Source: Sphingomonas bacterium (lineage in GTDB: Bacteria; Pseudomonadota; Alphaproteobacteria; Sphingomonadales; Sphingomonadaceae). Taken from it: a DNA stretch of 6,696 bases. The notes under the pieces were generated by a model. It saw only the letters and a program-made list of their open reading frames with translations, was not told the origin of the DNA and did no database searches. How positions within the stretch are numbered: position 1 is the stretch's first letter; each line of letters begins with the position of its first letter. The stretch lies in NCBI RefSeq assembly GCF_903643065.1, contig NZ_CAHJWX010000103.1:1-6696 (forward strand), written 5' to 3'. The translations under genes were made by a program, and so were the position numbers. Shown here in pieces: positions 1 to 6,344 of this stretch.

Positions 1-105
1 CTCGTTATCGGCTGGGGCGCGCTGGCCCTGCGCCGCTGGGCGGCGGACACACGGGTGGAAACCGTCTTCGCTCTGCTGACGCCGTTCGCGGCCTTCTGGG
101 TGCTG
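1..105 (+). other. Antiporter-like transmembrane segment in frame upstream of YgfZ
   Basis: The first ~35 codons read as a basic, amphipathic connector (ALRRWAADTRVE) followed by a hydrophobic stretch (VFALLTPFAAFWV). This closely resembles an inner part of CPA1-family Na+/H+ antiporters, where a short Arg-rich loop and a D-x-x-V-E-x-x-x-x-L-L-T-P-F/Y-A-A pattern precede a conserved Gly-rich helix. Here that helix does not follow. After about nt 102 the text becomes hydrophilic (LKRPSHAQD) and runs into YgfZ. It is therefore read as a fragment of an antiporter gene joined in frame to ygfZ. The resemblance is from memory of the family, not from an alignment. The exact junction is uncertain, between roughly nt 100 and 165. 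Confidence 0.5.
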
Positions 106-504
106 AAGAGACCGTCGCACGCCCAGGACGTCGAGGCCCGCGGCGAGTTGCCTGCCGATGCGATGCCGGGCGAAGCGGCGACCGGCTGGCTGGCGCACCG
201 GCTGCGGCTGGGCGTGACGGAAGGCGTGGCGGAGCTGGGCACGGGCGAGACGCTGTGGCTGGAGGCGAACGCGCGCGAGCTGCACGGGGTCAGCTTCACC
301 AAGGGCTGCTATGTCGGCCAGGAGAACACCGCGCGCATGCATCACCGCGCCAAGGTGTCGCGCCGCCTCGTCGTCGCACCTTTACACGACCAACCCGGCG
401 GCACCGCCGCAACCTTCCGGGACCTAAACCTCATGGTCGAACGCCGCCGCGTCGACGCGCTCGGCGACGCCCTGATCCCCCCCTGGCTCGCCGCCGCGCT
501 CTGA
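1..504 (+). CDS. ygfZ: YgfZ/GcvT-family folate-binding protein, C-terminal half, on a chimeric-looking frame (5' end outside window)
   Basis: The C-terminal half is YgfZ, a tetrahydrofolate-binding relative of GcvT that supports assembly or repair of certain iron-sulphur enzymes and is linked to tRNA modification. The diagnostic YgfZ motif KGCYVGQE lies at nt 301-324, preceded by a WLAHRLRLGV...LWLEANARELHGVSF stretch and followed by TARMHHRAKVSRRLVV, all typical of alphaproteobacterial YgfZ. The frame stops at 502-504 after a usual-looking tail (PPWLAAAL). The N-terminal folate-binding half expected of a roughly 240-300 residue YgfZ is not present. The frame is instead open to the window edge and encodes a hydrophobic antiporter-like segment through about nt 102. 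A GTG at 55 is a possible internal start but would begin inside that segment, so I treat the gene as 5'-partial. Whether this is a real fusion, a decayed gene or an assembly join cannot be settled here. The YgfZ call for the second half is firm. Confidence 0.8.
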   Translation, partial: LVIGWGALALRRWAADTRVETVFALLTPFAAFWVLKRPSHAQDVEARGELPADAMPGEAATGWLAHRLRLGVTEGVAELGTGETLWLEANARELHGVSFTKGCYVGQENTARMHHRAKVSRRLVVAPLHDQPGGTAATFRDLNLMVERRRVDALGDALIPPWLAAAL

Positions 505-546
505 CACACGCTGTTACAATCCTGACGCGAGCCTGACCGCGCGGTT

Positions 547-565
547 CCCGGCGCGTTCAGCCGGG
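547..565 (+). terminator. Possible stem-loop downstream of ygfZ
   Basis: A 6-bp GC stem, CCCGGC (547-552) with GCCGGG (560-565), closes a 7-nt loop about 40 nt after the YgfZ stop. It has no U-run after it, so it is at best a weak or factor-assisted terminator. It could equally sit in the 5' leader of the following gene. The rest of the 505-622 gap shows no promoter that I can defend. Confidence 0.22.
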
Positions 566-622
566 CAGGCCTAGACCCTTCTTCATGCCCTGCACCCCGC
601 CGGGCGAACAGAGGAGTCCCCC

Positions 623-1054
623 ATGCGCAAGCTCATCATCGCCGCGCTCGCCGCCAGCGTGCTGGCGCCCGTCGCCGCCGGCGCGCAGACCTACCGCGAC
701 GACCGCCGCGAGGTCCGCGACGACCGCCGTGACATTCGCGAGGACCGCCGCGACCTGCGCCAGGACCGGCAGGAAGCGCGCGGCGACTGGCGCGACTATC
801 GCCGCGACCATGGCGACGAGTTCCGCCGCGGCGGCTATGCGGGCCCGCGCGGCTATCGCTATCGTCCGGTCGGCGTCGGCTACCGCTTCGCGCCGGAATA
901 TTACGGCCGCGATCATTGGGTGAACGACTGGCAGCGCTACCGGCTCGCCCGCCCCGGCTATGGGCAGCAATGGGTGCGCTACGGCAACGACGTGGTGCTG
1001 ATCGACCTGCGCTCGGGCCGCGTCGCGACCGTCTTCAACTCGTTCTTCTACTGA
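623..1054 (+). CDS. Exported RcnB-like protein with Arg/Asp heptad repeats
   Basis: This 143-residue protein is probably periplasmic. A Sec signal peptide spans residues 1-21 (basic MRK, hydrophobic LIIAALAASVLAPVAA, cleavage after AGA before Gln22). Residues 25-59 form five consecutive heptads (RDDRREV, RDDRRDI, REDRRDL, RQDRQEA, RGDWRDY), a highly charged helix with possible i/i+4 salt bridges. After a Gly/Arg/Tyr-rich linker, residues 93-143 match the RcnB-type C-terminal domain: WVNDWQRYRLARPGYGQQWVRYGNDVVLID, then a Ser-Gly-Arg-Val turn and a C-terminal aromatic end (NSFFY). E. coli RcnB is a periplasmic protein affecting nickel/cobalt homeostasis, but sphingomonads carry many such paralogues of unproven role, so a metal function should not be assumed. 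The ATG at 623 is set by a good ribosome binding site (GAGGAG, 611-616, 6-nt spacer). The gene stands alone and converges on ugd across repeat copy 1. Confidence 0.82.
   Translation: MRKLIIAALAASVLAPVAAGAQTYRDDRREVRDDRRDIREDRRDLRQDRQEARGDWRDYRRDHGDEFRRGGYAGPRGYRYRPVGVGYRFAPEYYGRDHWVNDWQRYRLARPGYGQQWVRYGNDVVLIDLRSGRVATVFNSFFY
695..799 (+). repeat. Five 21-bp in-frame tandem units (heptad coding repeat)
   Basis: Five degenerate 21-bp units, each encoding one heptad of the form R-x-D-R/W-R/Q-D/E-hydrophobic, lie head to tail within the RcnB-like gene. The recurring core is close to CGCGACGACCGCCGCGA. The units keep frame, and divergence increases in the last two, so the array has probably grown and shrunk by slippage in whole heptads. 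Confidence 0.75.
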
Positions 1055-1066
1055 GCTGAACGAGGG

Positions 1067-1160
1067 TCGCCCTCACCCTTTTCGCTCGACTGCGCCGAGC
1101 TGTTCCCTCTCCCGATGGGAGAGGGAGAGAGGCGCGCAGCGCCGGAAGGGTGAGGGTGAC
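1067..1160. repeat. Intergenic nested-palindrome (REP-like) repeat, copy 1
   Basis: The outer arms TCGCCCTCACCCTT (1067-1080) and AAGGGTGAGGGTGA (1146-1159) pair with one G-T wobble. The inner arms CCCTCTCCC (1105-1113) and GGGAGAGGG (1117-1125) pair around a 3-nt loop. Between them lies a GC-rich strand and counter-strand (CTGCGC... / ...GCGCAG). A second copy sits at 6248-6340 in the same orientation and differs from it by only about three indels and three substitutions over about 91 nt. The element fills the gap between the convergent RcnB-like gene and ugd, so its hairpin could act as a bidirectional transcription barrier or protect 3' ends. It lacks a classical U-run on either strand. 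Confidence 0.85.
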
Positions 1161-1165
1161 TGTCC

Positions 1166-2482
1166 CTACCGCCCCACCGCGACATAGGTGAAGCCCGCGC
1201 CCTCCACCGCGTCGCGGCGATAGACGTTGCGCAGGTCGACCAGCACCGGCGCCGCCATCACCCGTTTCAGCCGCGCGAAGTCCAGCGCGCGGAACGCGTC
1301 CCACTCCGTCACGATCACCACCGCGTCCGCCCCGTCGGCCGCCTGATAGGCATCGTCGCAATAGGCGAGGTCCGACATCAGCGCGCGCGCCGCGCCCATC
1401 CCCTCCGGATCGTGCGCGCGCACCTGCACGCCGGCGTCGAGCAGCGCCTGCGCGATCGCCAGCGCCGGCGCGTCGCGCATGTCGTCGGTGTTCGGCTTGA
1501 AGGTGAGGCCGAGCAGCGCCGCCGTCTTGCCCCGCGCCTCGCCGCCGCCGTTCGCCTGGCCCAGCGCCGCCAGCACCTTCCTGCCCATCTTGCGCTTGCG
1601 CGCCTCGTTCACCTTGACCACCGCGTCGACGATCCGGATCGGGCTGTCGGCGTCCTCCGCCGTCTTGAGCAGCGCCAGCGTGTCTTTGGGGAAGCATGAG
1701 CCGCCATAGCCGGGGCCGGCATGGAGGAACTTGCGCCCGATCCGGTTGTCAAGCCCGATGCCCCGGCTGACGTCGCGCACGTCCGCGCCCACCGCCTCGC
1801 ACAGGTCGGCGATCTCGTTGATGAACGTGATCTTGGTCGCCAGGAACGCGTTGGCGGCGTATTTGATCAGCTCGCTGGTCCGCCGCCCGGTGAACAGGAT
1901 CGGGCTCTCGTTGAGGTATAGCGGTCGGTACACGTCCTCCATGACGCGGCGCGCGCGCGCGTCGTCCGTGCCGATGACGATGCGGTCGGGCCGCTTGAAG
2001 TCGCTGATCGCCGCGCCCTCGCGCAGGAACTCCGGATTGGAGACCACCGCCACCTCGATCGCCGCGCGTTGCTCGCGCAGGATGCGCTCCACCTGGTCGC
2101 CGGTCCCCACCGGCACGGTCGACTTGGTGACGACCACCGTCGGCCCGGTCACCGCGCGCGCGATCTCCTCCGCCGCGGCGAAGACATAGGACAGGTCCGC
2201 ATGGCCGTCGCCGCGCCGCGACGGGGTGCCGACCGCGATGAACACCGCGTCCGCCCCCGCCACCGCGGAACCCAGATCGGTGGTGAACGACAGCCGGCCG
2301 GCGGCGACGTTGACCGCGACGAGCTGGGCCAGCCCCGGCTCGTAGATCGGCATCCGGCCGGCGTGGAGCGCCGCGATCTTGCCCTCGTCCTTGTCGACGC
2401 AGGTCACCTGATGCCCGAAATCCGAAAAACAGGCGCCGGAGACGAGCCCGACATAGCCCGAACCGATCATGGTGATGCGCAT
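1166..2482 (-). CDS. ugd: UDP-glucose 6-dehydrogenase
   Basis: This cytoplasmic enzyme oxidises UDP-glucose to UDP-glucuronate with two NAD+, supplying precursor for exopolysaccharide, capsule or LPS sugars. Numbered from the ATG at 2482 the protein has 438 residues, a normal length. It has an N-terminal Rossmann fold with GSGYVGLVSG at residues 7-16, the second NAD-site strand ending in Asp (CVDKD, 28-32), AVGTP (84-88) and the KSTVPVGT loop (120-127). The central helix carries ELIKYAANAFLATKITFINE (204-223) with the conserved Lys and Asn. The catalytic cysteine is Cys263 in GPGYGGSCFPKD. The C-terminal UDP-binding domain contains GLTFKPNTDDMRDAP. An in-frame TTG at 2485 gives one extra residue, but the ATG at 2482 reproduces the family's usual MRITMIGSGYVG start and has a weak GGGA six bases upstream. 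It is divergent from cfa, and no other polysaccharide gene is visible nearby. Confidence 0.96.
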   Translation of the reverse strand: MRITMIGSGYVGLVSGACFSDFGHQVTCVDKDEGKIAALHAGRMPIYEPGLAQLVAVNVAAGRLSFTTDLGSAVAGADAVFIAVGTPSRRGDGHADLSYVFAAAEEIARAVTGPTVVVTKSTVPVGTGDQVERILREQRAAIEVAVVSNPEFLREGAAISDFKRPDRIVIGTDDARARRVMEDVYRPLYLNESPILFTGRRTSELIKYAANAFLATKITFINEIADLCEAVGADVRDVSRGIGLDNRIGRKFLHAGPGYGGSCFPKDTLALLKTAEDADSPIRIVDAVVKVNEARKRKMGRKVLAALGQANGGGEARGKTAALLGLTFKPNTDDMRDAPALAIAQALLDAGVQVRAHDPEGMGAARALMSDLAYCDDAYQAADGADAVVIVTEWDAFRALDFARLKRVMAAPVLVDLRNVYRRDAVEGAGFTYVAVGR

Positions 2483-2592
2483 CAATGGTCCCGTGTGTTC
2501 CTGAAGCAGCGCTGTAGCGCGCGCCGAAGCGATTGCCAGCTTGACGCGGATTGTTGCCGAGCCGCCACCGGCTCGTCTAACTGGCGAGGCCC
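2483..2592. promoter_or_regulatory. Divergent ugd/cfa intergenic region with inverted repeat
   Basis: The 110-bp gap must hold the promoters of both ugd (-) and cfa (+). On the cfa side GAGCCG (2559-2564) and CGGCTC (2569-2574) form a 6-bp inverted repeat with a 4-nt centre, about 20 nt before the start codon. It could be a leader hairpin or a small operator. A TTGACG at 2541-2546 resembles a -35 hexamer, but no matching -10 lies 16-18 nt downstream. On the minus strand CTGGCA-N17-TACAGC is a weak candidate for ugd. None of these is strong enough to name as a promoter. Confidence 0.3.
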
Positions 2593-3849
2593 ATGGCGCT
2601 CCTCGACCGGTTCCTCGCGCGCGCGGTGAAGCGCGGCACGCTCACCGTGATCCACCCCGATGGCGACCGGCGTCGCTTCGGCGCGCCCGATCCCGATCTG
2701 CCCGACGTCGCGATCCGCTTCACCGACTGGGCGGCGGAGCGCGCGATCCTGCTCGATCCGGGGCTGGGCGCGGGCGAGATGTTCATGGCCGGGCGCCTGC
2801 TGATCGAGGCCGGCGACGTGTGGAGCCTCGCCCGGCTGCTCAAGGCCAACAACCGGTGGGAGAGCGGGCGCCGGGAGCTGAAGGCCTCCCGGCTCCGGCG
2901 CGCCGTCAACACGGTGCGCCTGCGGCTCGACCGGCTCAACATGGAGCGCCGCGCGCGCCGCAACGTCGCGCATCATTACGACCTCGACGACCGGCTCTAT
3001 GCGCTCTTCCTCGACACCGACCGGCAATATAGCTGCGCCTATTTCACCGATCCGGCCAGTCCGCTGGACCAGGCCCAGCAGGACAAGCTCGCCCATATCG
3101 CCGCCAAGCTCGCGATCCGGCCGGGGATGCGCGTGCTCGACATCGGCTGCGGCTGGGGCGGAATGGCGCTGTACCTGCACCAGCGGCTCGGCGCCGACGT
3201 GCTGGGCGTCACCCTGTCGGCCGAGCAGCTCAAGGTCGCCCGCGCGCGCGCCGAGGCGGCGGGCGTCGCCGACCGGGTCCGCTTCGAGCTGATCGACTAT
3301 CGCCGCGTGACAGCGGAGGCGTTCGGGGGGCAGTTCGACCGCATCGTCTCGGTCGGCATGTTCGAGCATGTCGGCCCGGCGCACTATCGCGCCTTCATGA
3401 CCAAGTGCCGCGACCTGCTCGCCCCCGACGGCGTGATGCTGCTCCACACGATCGGCCGGCTGGGCGGGCCGGGCGTGACGGACGCCTGGACCGCCAAGTG
3501 GATCTTCCCCGGCGGCTACAACCCCGCATTGTCGGAGATCATCCGCGCGCAGGAGGGGCTCAAGCTGTTCCTCACCGACGTGGAGGTGCTGCGGCTCCAC
3601 TATGCCTGGACGATCCGCCACTGGTACGATCGCGTGCAAGCGCATCGCGACGAGATCGTCGCGCTGTACGACGAGCGGTTCTTCCGCATGTGGACCTTCT
3701 ACCTGGCGGGCGCGGCGATGGCGTTCGAACTGGGCGGGCTGGTCAACTACCAGCTCCAGTTCGCCCGAAGCCGCGACGCGCTGCCGGTGACGCGCGACTA
3801 CATGATCGAGGGCGAGCGCGCCTTGCGCGGGGACCCGCCCACCGCCTAA
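2593..3849 (+). CDS. cfa: Cyclopropane-fatty-acyl-phospholipid synthase (CFA/SACPM family)
   Basis: This 418-residue SAM-dependent enzyme acts at the inner membrane face. It adds a methylene bridge to cis double bonds of phospholipid acyl chains, which changes membrane properties under acid or stationary-phase stress. An N-terminal lipid-interaction domain (about 1-125) precedes the Rossmann methyltransferase domain. Visible motifs are [10 protein letters not shown] (122-131), the active-site cysteine in YSCAYF (Cys148), the SAM loop [10 protein letters not shown] (181-190), GVTLSAEQ (205-212), VGMFEHVG (254-261) with Glu258, LLHTIG with His285, and [13 protein letters not shown] (336-348) with Tyr337. 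These correspond to the cysteine, Glu, His and Tyr known from E. coli Cfa. The end of the protein ([24 protein letters not shown]) is also typical. The ATG at 2593 has GAGG only three bases upstream, close spacing, but the [10 protein letters not shown] start fits relatives. A related mycolic or other fatty-acid methylase is less likely. argG follows after 11 nt. Confidence 0.95.
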   Translation: MALLDRFLARAVKRGTLTVIHPDGDRRRFGAPDPDLPDVAIRFTDWAAERAILLDPGLGAGEMFMAGRLLIEAGDVWSLARLLKANNRWESGRRELKASRLRRAVNTVRLRLDRLNMERRARRNVAHHYDLDDRLYALFLDTDRQYSCAYFTDPASPLDQAQQDKLAHIAAKLAIRPGMRVLDIGCGWGGMALYLHQRLGADVLGVTLSAEQLKVARARAEAAGVADRVRFELIDYRRVTAEAFGGQFDRIVSVGMFEHVGPAHYRAFMTKCRDLLAPDGVMLLHTIGRLGGPGVTDAWTAKWIFPGGYNPALSEIIRAQEGLKLFLTDVEVLRLHYAWTIRHWYDRVQAHRDEIVALYDERFFRMWTFYLAGAAMAFELGGLVNYQLQFARSRDALPVTRDYMIEGERALRGDPPTA

Positions 3850-3860
3850 GCGCCGCGCCC

Positions 3861-5078
3861 ATGGCCAGCAAACCCACTCGCGTCGTCCTCGCCTATTCCG
3901 GCGGCCTCGACACCAGCGTCATCCTCAAATGGCTCCAGACCGAGCGTGGCTGCGAGGTCGTCACCTTCACCGCCGATCTGGGCCAGGGCGAGGAGCTGGA
4001 GCCCGCGCGGCGCAAGGCGCAGACGGCGGGGGTCAGGCCCGAGCACATCTTCATCGACGATTTGAAGGAAGAGTTCGTCCGCGACTACGTCTTCCCGATG
4101 ATGCGCGCGAACGCGCTGTACGAGGGGCTGTACCTGCTCGGCACCTCCATCGCCCGCCCGCTGATCGCCAAGCGCCAGATCGAGATCGCGCGGATGGTGG
4201 ACGCGGACGCGGTGGCGCATGGCGCGACGGGCAAGGGCAACGATCAGGTCCGCTTCGAGCTCGGCTATTACGCGCTCGCCCCCGACATCAAGGTCATCGC
4301 GCCATGGCGCGAATGGGACCTGACCAGCCGCACCCGCCTGATCGAATGGGCCGAGGCGCATCAGGTCGAGGTGCCGCACAACAAGCGCGGCGAGGCGCCC
4401 TTCTCGACCGACGCGAACCTGCTCCACACCTCGTCGGAGGGGCTGGTGCTGGAGGATCCTTGGGCAGAGGTGCCCGATTACGTGTTCAGCCGCACCGTCA
4501 GCCCCGAGGAGGCGCCCGACACGCCCGAGGTGATCGAGGTGAGCTTCGAGCGCGGCGACGCGGTGGCGGTCAACGGCGAGGGCCTGTCGCCCGCAGCACT
4601 ACTGACCTCGCTCAACGACCATGGCCGCCGCCACGGTATCGGCCGGCTCGACCTGGTCGAGAACCGCTTCGTCGGCATGAAGTCGCGCGGGATGTACGAG
4701 ACGCCCGGCGGCACCATCCTCCACACGGCGCACCGCGCGATCGAGCAGCTGACGCTCGACCGGGGCGCGGCCCACCTCAAGGACGAGTTCGGCCCGCGCT
4801 ATGCCGAGCTGGTCTATAACGGCTTCTGGTTCTCGCCCGAGCGCGAGATGCTCCAGGCGGCGATCGACCAGTCGCAGGCGAAGGTGGACGGCACCGTCCG
4901 CCTCAAGCTCTACAAGGGCGGCGCCCACGTCATCGGCCGCAAGTCGCCCCACTCGCTCTATTCGGAGAAGGTCGTCACCTTCGAGGACGACCAGGGCGCC
5001 TATGACCAGCGCGACGCGGAAGGTTTCATCAAGCTTAACGCGCTGCGACTGCGGCTACTGGGGCGGCGGGATCGGTGA
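3861..5078 (+). CDS. argG: Argininosuccinate synthase
   Basis: This cytoplasmic enzyme makes argininosuccinate from citrulline, aspartate and ATP, the penultimate step of arginine biosynthesis. At 405 residues it has the length of the short (type 1) bacterial form. The ATP-binding PP-loop [10 protein letters not shown] is at residues 10-19. Further signatures are [14 protein letters not shown] (87-100), the [13 protein letters not shown] signature (121-133), PWREWDL (148-154) for citrulline/aspartate binding, NLLHTSSEG (186-194) and the C-terminal tetramer-arm region ([16 protein letters not shown], 359-374). The reading frame is open for 152 codons upstream across the end of cfa, but the ATG at 3861 gives the canonical [19 protein letters not shown] start. 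No strong ribosome binding site is seen, so translation may lean on the closely preceding cfa stop (11 nt). The stop codon shares its last base with the ATG of the following low-GC gene. GC and codon use match the rest of the window. Confidence 0.97.
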   Translation: MASKPTRVVLAYSGGLDTSVILKWLQTERGCEVVTFTADLGQGEELEPARRKAQTAGVRPEHIFIDDLKEEFVRDYVFPMMRANALYEGLYLLGTSIARPLIAKRQIEIARMVDADAVAHGATGKGNDQVRFELGYYALAPDIKVIAPWREWDLTSRTRLIEWAEAHQVEVPHNKRGEAPFSTDANLLHTSSEGLVLEDPWAEVPDYVFSRTVSPEEAPDTPEVIEVSFERGDAVAVNGEGLSPAALLTSLNDHGRRHGIGRLDLVENRFVGMKSRGMYETPGGTILHTAHRAIEQLTLDRGAAHLKDEFGPRYAELVYNGFWFSPEREMLQAAIDQSQAKVDGTVRLKLYKGGAHVIGRKSPHSLYSEKVVTFEDDQGAYDQRDAEGFIKLNALRLRLLGRRDR

Positions 5079-5551
5079 TGAGACAGCTACGGATCCTGAC
5101 TATTTACTCGGCGCTTTTTTCTGGGCTTTGCTCAAAAGTCACGAGTGCGCAAGCGCCGCCAATACCTCTTTTGGAAACAGCCGGTTATTGTCTCGTCACG
5201 AGAACGACAAACGGAAATGACGAAGCGATGATCGTGAGCGAAGCAGCTCGCAAACTTAATTTTCTTGTTTCTCATCGTGACCTTCCGATGGATAACAATC
5301 AGGTTCAACGAGCCTACGAACTATATGGGTCCGGGGTATCCGTTATTGTCATAAGTATACCACTCGATGATCCTGATCCTTTGCCAAACGATTTTCCAAA
5401 GACATTCTTCTCCAAAAACAGATTCGACGTCAGGGTCGTTAAGAGTAAAATATCGCAGTCTATCTCCTTTGCTAGTGTACTGAAAATCTTGAGAGACGCG
5501 GCTCACTCTCATGGAGCGTTGTTCAAGAAGAGCGGCGCTGCCGGCTGTTAA
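5078..5551 (+). CDS. Unrecognised small exported protein in a low-GC islet
   Basis: I do not recognise this 157-residue protein. Its start ATG (5078-5080) overlaps the argG stop in a TGATG arrangement, which favours translational coupling. A GTG three bases earlier is an alternative. Residues 1-24 look like a Sec signal peptide: basic RQLR, hydrophobic ILTIYSALFSGL, then SKVTSA with cleavage near Ala24 or Ala26. Cys18 is not in a lipobox. The mature part is about 130 residues with a beta-like core (GVSVIVISIPL, 85-95), an acidic/proline loop (DDPDPLPNDFP), a basic stretch (KTFFSKNRFDVRVVKSKIS) and a C-terminal helix (FASVLKILRDAAHSHG). It keeps cysteines at 38 and 157. GC by hand count over 5101-5550 is about 46% (209 of 450), far below its neighbours, and it uses A/T-ending codons freely. 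This points to recent acquisition from a lower-GC source. It is convergent with rlmE. No function is assigned. Confidence 0.65.
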   Translation: MRQLRILTIYSALFSGLCSKVTSAQAPPIPLLETAGYCLVTRTTNGNDEAMIVSEAARKLNFLVSHRDLPMDNNQVQRAYELYGSGVSVIVISIPLDDPDPLPNDFPKTFFSKNRFDVRVVKSKISQSISFASVLKILRDAAHSHGALFKKSGAAGC

Positions 5552-5578
5552 GCTGACGATCTAAACGTATGCGCTGAG

Positions 5579-6244
5579 TCATCTGCGTTCATTTTGATCC
5601 TTGAACCCCTGCGCGATCACGTACCATTCGCTCGATCCCTTGCGACTCGCCGGCGGCTTGGCGTGCTTCACGCTCGCGAACATCCGTTTCAGCTCCGCCA
5701 CCAGCCCGTGATCCGCCCCACCCGCCAGCACCTTCGCCACGAACGCGCCGCCGGGGCGCAGCACCTCGCCCGCGAACTGCGCGGCCGCCTCGACCAGCGC
5801 CATGGTGCGCAGGTGGTCGGTCTGGGGGTGGCCGACCGTGTTGGCGGCCATGTCGGACAGGACGAGGTCCGCCGCCCCGCCCAGCGCCTCGATCAACCGC
5901 GCGGGCGCCGCGTCGGACAGGAAGTCCATCTCCAGGATCGTCACCCCGTCGATCGGATCAACCGGCAGCAGGTCGATGCCGACCACCGCCGCGCCGGGCA
6001 CCAGCTTGCGCACCACCTGGCTCCACCCGCCCGGCGCGATGCCTAGGTCGATCACGCGGCGCGCGCCCTTGAGCAGCGCGAACCGCTCGTCCAGCTCCAG
6101 CAGCTTGTACGCCGCGCGGCTGCGATACCCCTCCGCCTTGGCGCGCCGCACATACGGGTCGTTGAGCTGCCGCTCCAGCCAGCGCGACGACGACGCGGTG
6201 CGCTTGCGCGCGGTCTTGACGTATTGGTGGCCGGGCGGCTTCAA
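5579..6244 (-). CDS. rlmE: 23S rRNA (uridine-2'-O)-methyltransferase RlmE (FtsJ/RrmJ)
   Basis: RlmE transfers a methyl group from SAM to the 2'-O of a uridine in the A-loop of 23S rRNA (U2552 in E. coli) on the large subunit, a late maturation step. The 221-residue protein shows SSRWLERQLNDPYVRRAKAEGYRSRAAYKLLELDE near the N-terminus, the SAM-binding motif VIDLGIAPGGWSQ (64-76), and the full K-D-K-E catalytic tetrad at Lys47, Asp131 (LSDMAAN), Lys171 (VAKVLAGG) and Glu206 (SSEWYVIAQGF). Spacing of the last three residues equals that of the E. coli enzyme. The start is a TTG at 6244. An in-frame TGA lies only six bases upstream (6248-6250), and no ATG or GTG lies in the next few codons. The ribosome binding site falls in repeat copy 2. 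The last few codons are less GC-rich, adjoining the low-GC islet. The gene follows a ppx-type gene, an order also met in other alphaproteobacteria. Confidence 0.95.
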   Translation of the reverse strand: MKPPGHQYVKTARKRTASSSRWLERQLNDPYVRRAKAEGYRSRAAYKLLELDERFALLKGARRVIDLGIAPGGWSQVVRKLVPGAAVVGIDLLPVDPIDGVTILEMDFLSDAAPARLIEALGGAADLVLSDMAANTVGHPQTDHLRTMALVEAAAQFAGEVLRPGGAFVAKVLAGGADHGLVAELKRMFASVKHAKPPASRKGSSEWYVIAQGFKDQNERR

Positions 6245-6255
6245 GGCTCACCCTC
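6245..6255 (-). promoter_or_regulatory. rlmE ribosome binding site inside repeat arm
   Basis: On the minus strand GAGGG (complement of 6251-6255) lies exactly 6 nt before the TTG start of rlmE. The GAGGG belongs to the outer arm of repeat copy 2. In the mRNA it would pair with the other arm (complement of 6326-6339), so an intact hairpin would hide the ribosome binding site. Position and pairing are read directly; any regulatory effect is inference. Confidence 0.5.
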
Positions 6256-6340
6256 ACCCTTTTCGCTCGCTGCGCGAGCTGTTTCCCTCTCCCATTGGGA
6301 GAGGGAGGGAGGCGCGCAGCGCCGGAAGGGTGAGGGTGAC
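6248..6340. repeat. Intergenic nested-palindrome (REP-like) repeat, copy 2
   Basis: The outer arms TCACCCTCACCCTT (6248-6261) and AAGGGTGAGGGTGA (6326-6339) are perfect 14-bp complements. The inner arms (6285-6294 and 6296-6305) make a 10-bp odd palindrome, CCCTCTCCCA-T-TGGGAGAGGG. A small hairpin GCTCG/CGAGC (6265-6279) lies within the left side, and CTGCGCG/CGCGCAG can pair across as an alternative. It is nearly identical to 1067-1160 and in the same orientation. Unlike copy 1 it sits between two co-directional genes, 4 nt after the ppx stop and directly abutting the rlmE start. Confidence 0.87.
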
Positions 6341-6344
6341 CAGA

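Noticed and set aside
541..560. EcfG-type general stress promoter ahead of the RcnB-like gene
   Set aside because: A GGTTC...CGTT resemblance is present, but order and spacing do not match the GGAAC-N16/17-CGTT pattern.
557..970. Minus-strand frame across the RcnB-like gene, and a second plus-strand frame there (585-923)
   Set aside because: Both are Ala/Arg/Pro-rich shadows of the repeat-bearing gene, which itself has a signal peptide, a good ribosome binding site and a recognisable domain.
1035..1697. Minus-strand frame running through ugd and repeat copy 1
   Set aside because: It is a Gly/Arg/Ala-rich shadow in another frame of ugd and would read through the palindromic repeat.
2483..2485. 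TTG start for ugd one codon upstream
   Set aside because: The adjacent ATG at 2482 gives the standard family start and is the better initiator.
2482..3645. Long minus-strand open frame antisense to cfa
   Set aside because: It mirrors cfa codons in a GC-rich sequence. Its protein is a low-complexity mix of His, Arg, Pro and Gly with no family resemblance, while the plus strand encodes a complete enzyme.
3405..3860. N-terminal extension of argG over the end of cfa
   Set aside because: The in-frame upstream part is Arg/Pro/Gly-rich and overlaps the conserved end of cfa. The canonical ArgG N-terminus begins at the ATG at 3861.
5123..5131. Possible lipobox in the low-GC exported protein (FSGLC)
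   Set aside because: The residue before the cysteine is Leu, not Gly, Ala or Ser, so lipoprotein processing is unlikely; a signal peptidase I site fits better.
5552..5578. Terminator between the low-GC gene and rlmE
   Set aside because: The 27-nt gap has no stem of useful length and no U-run on either strand.
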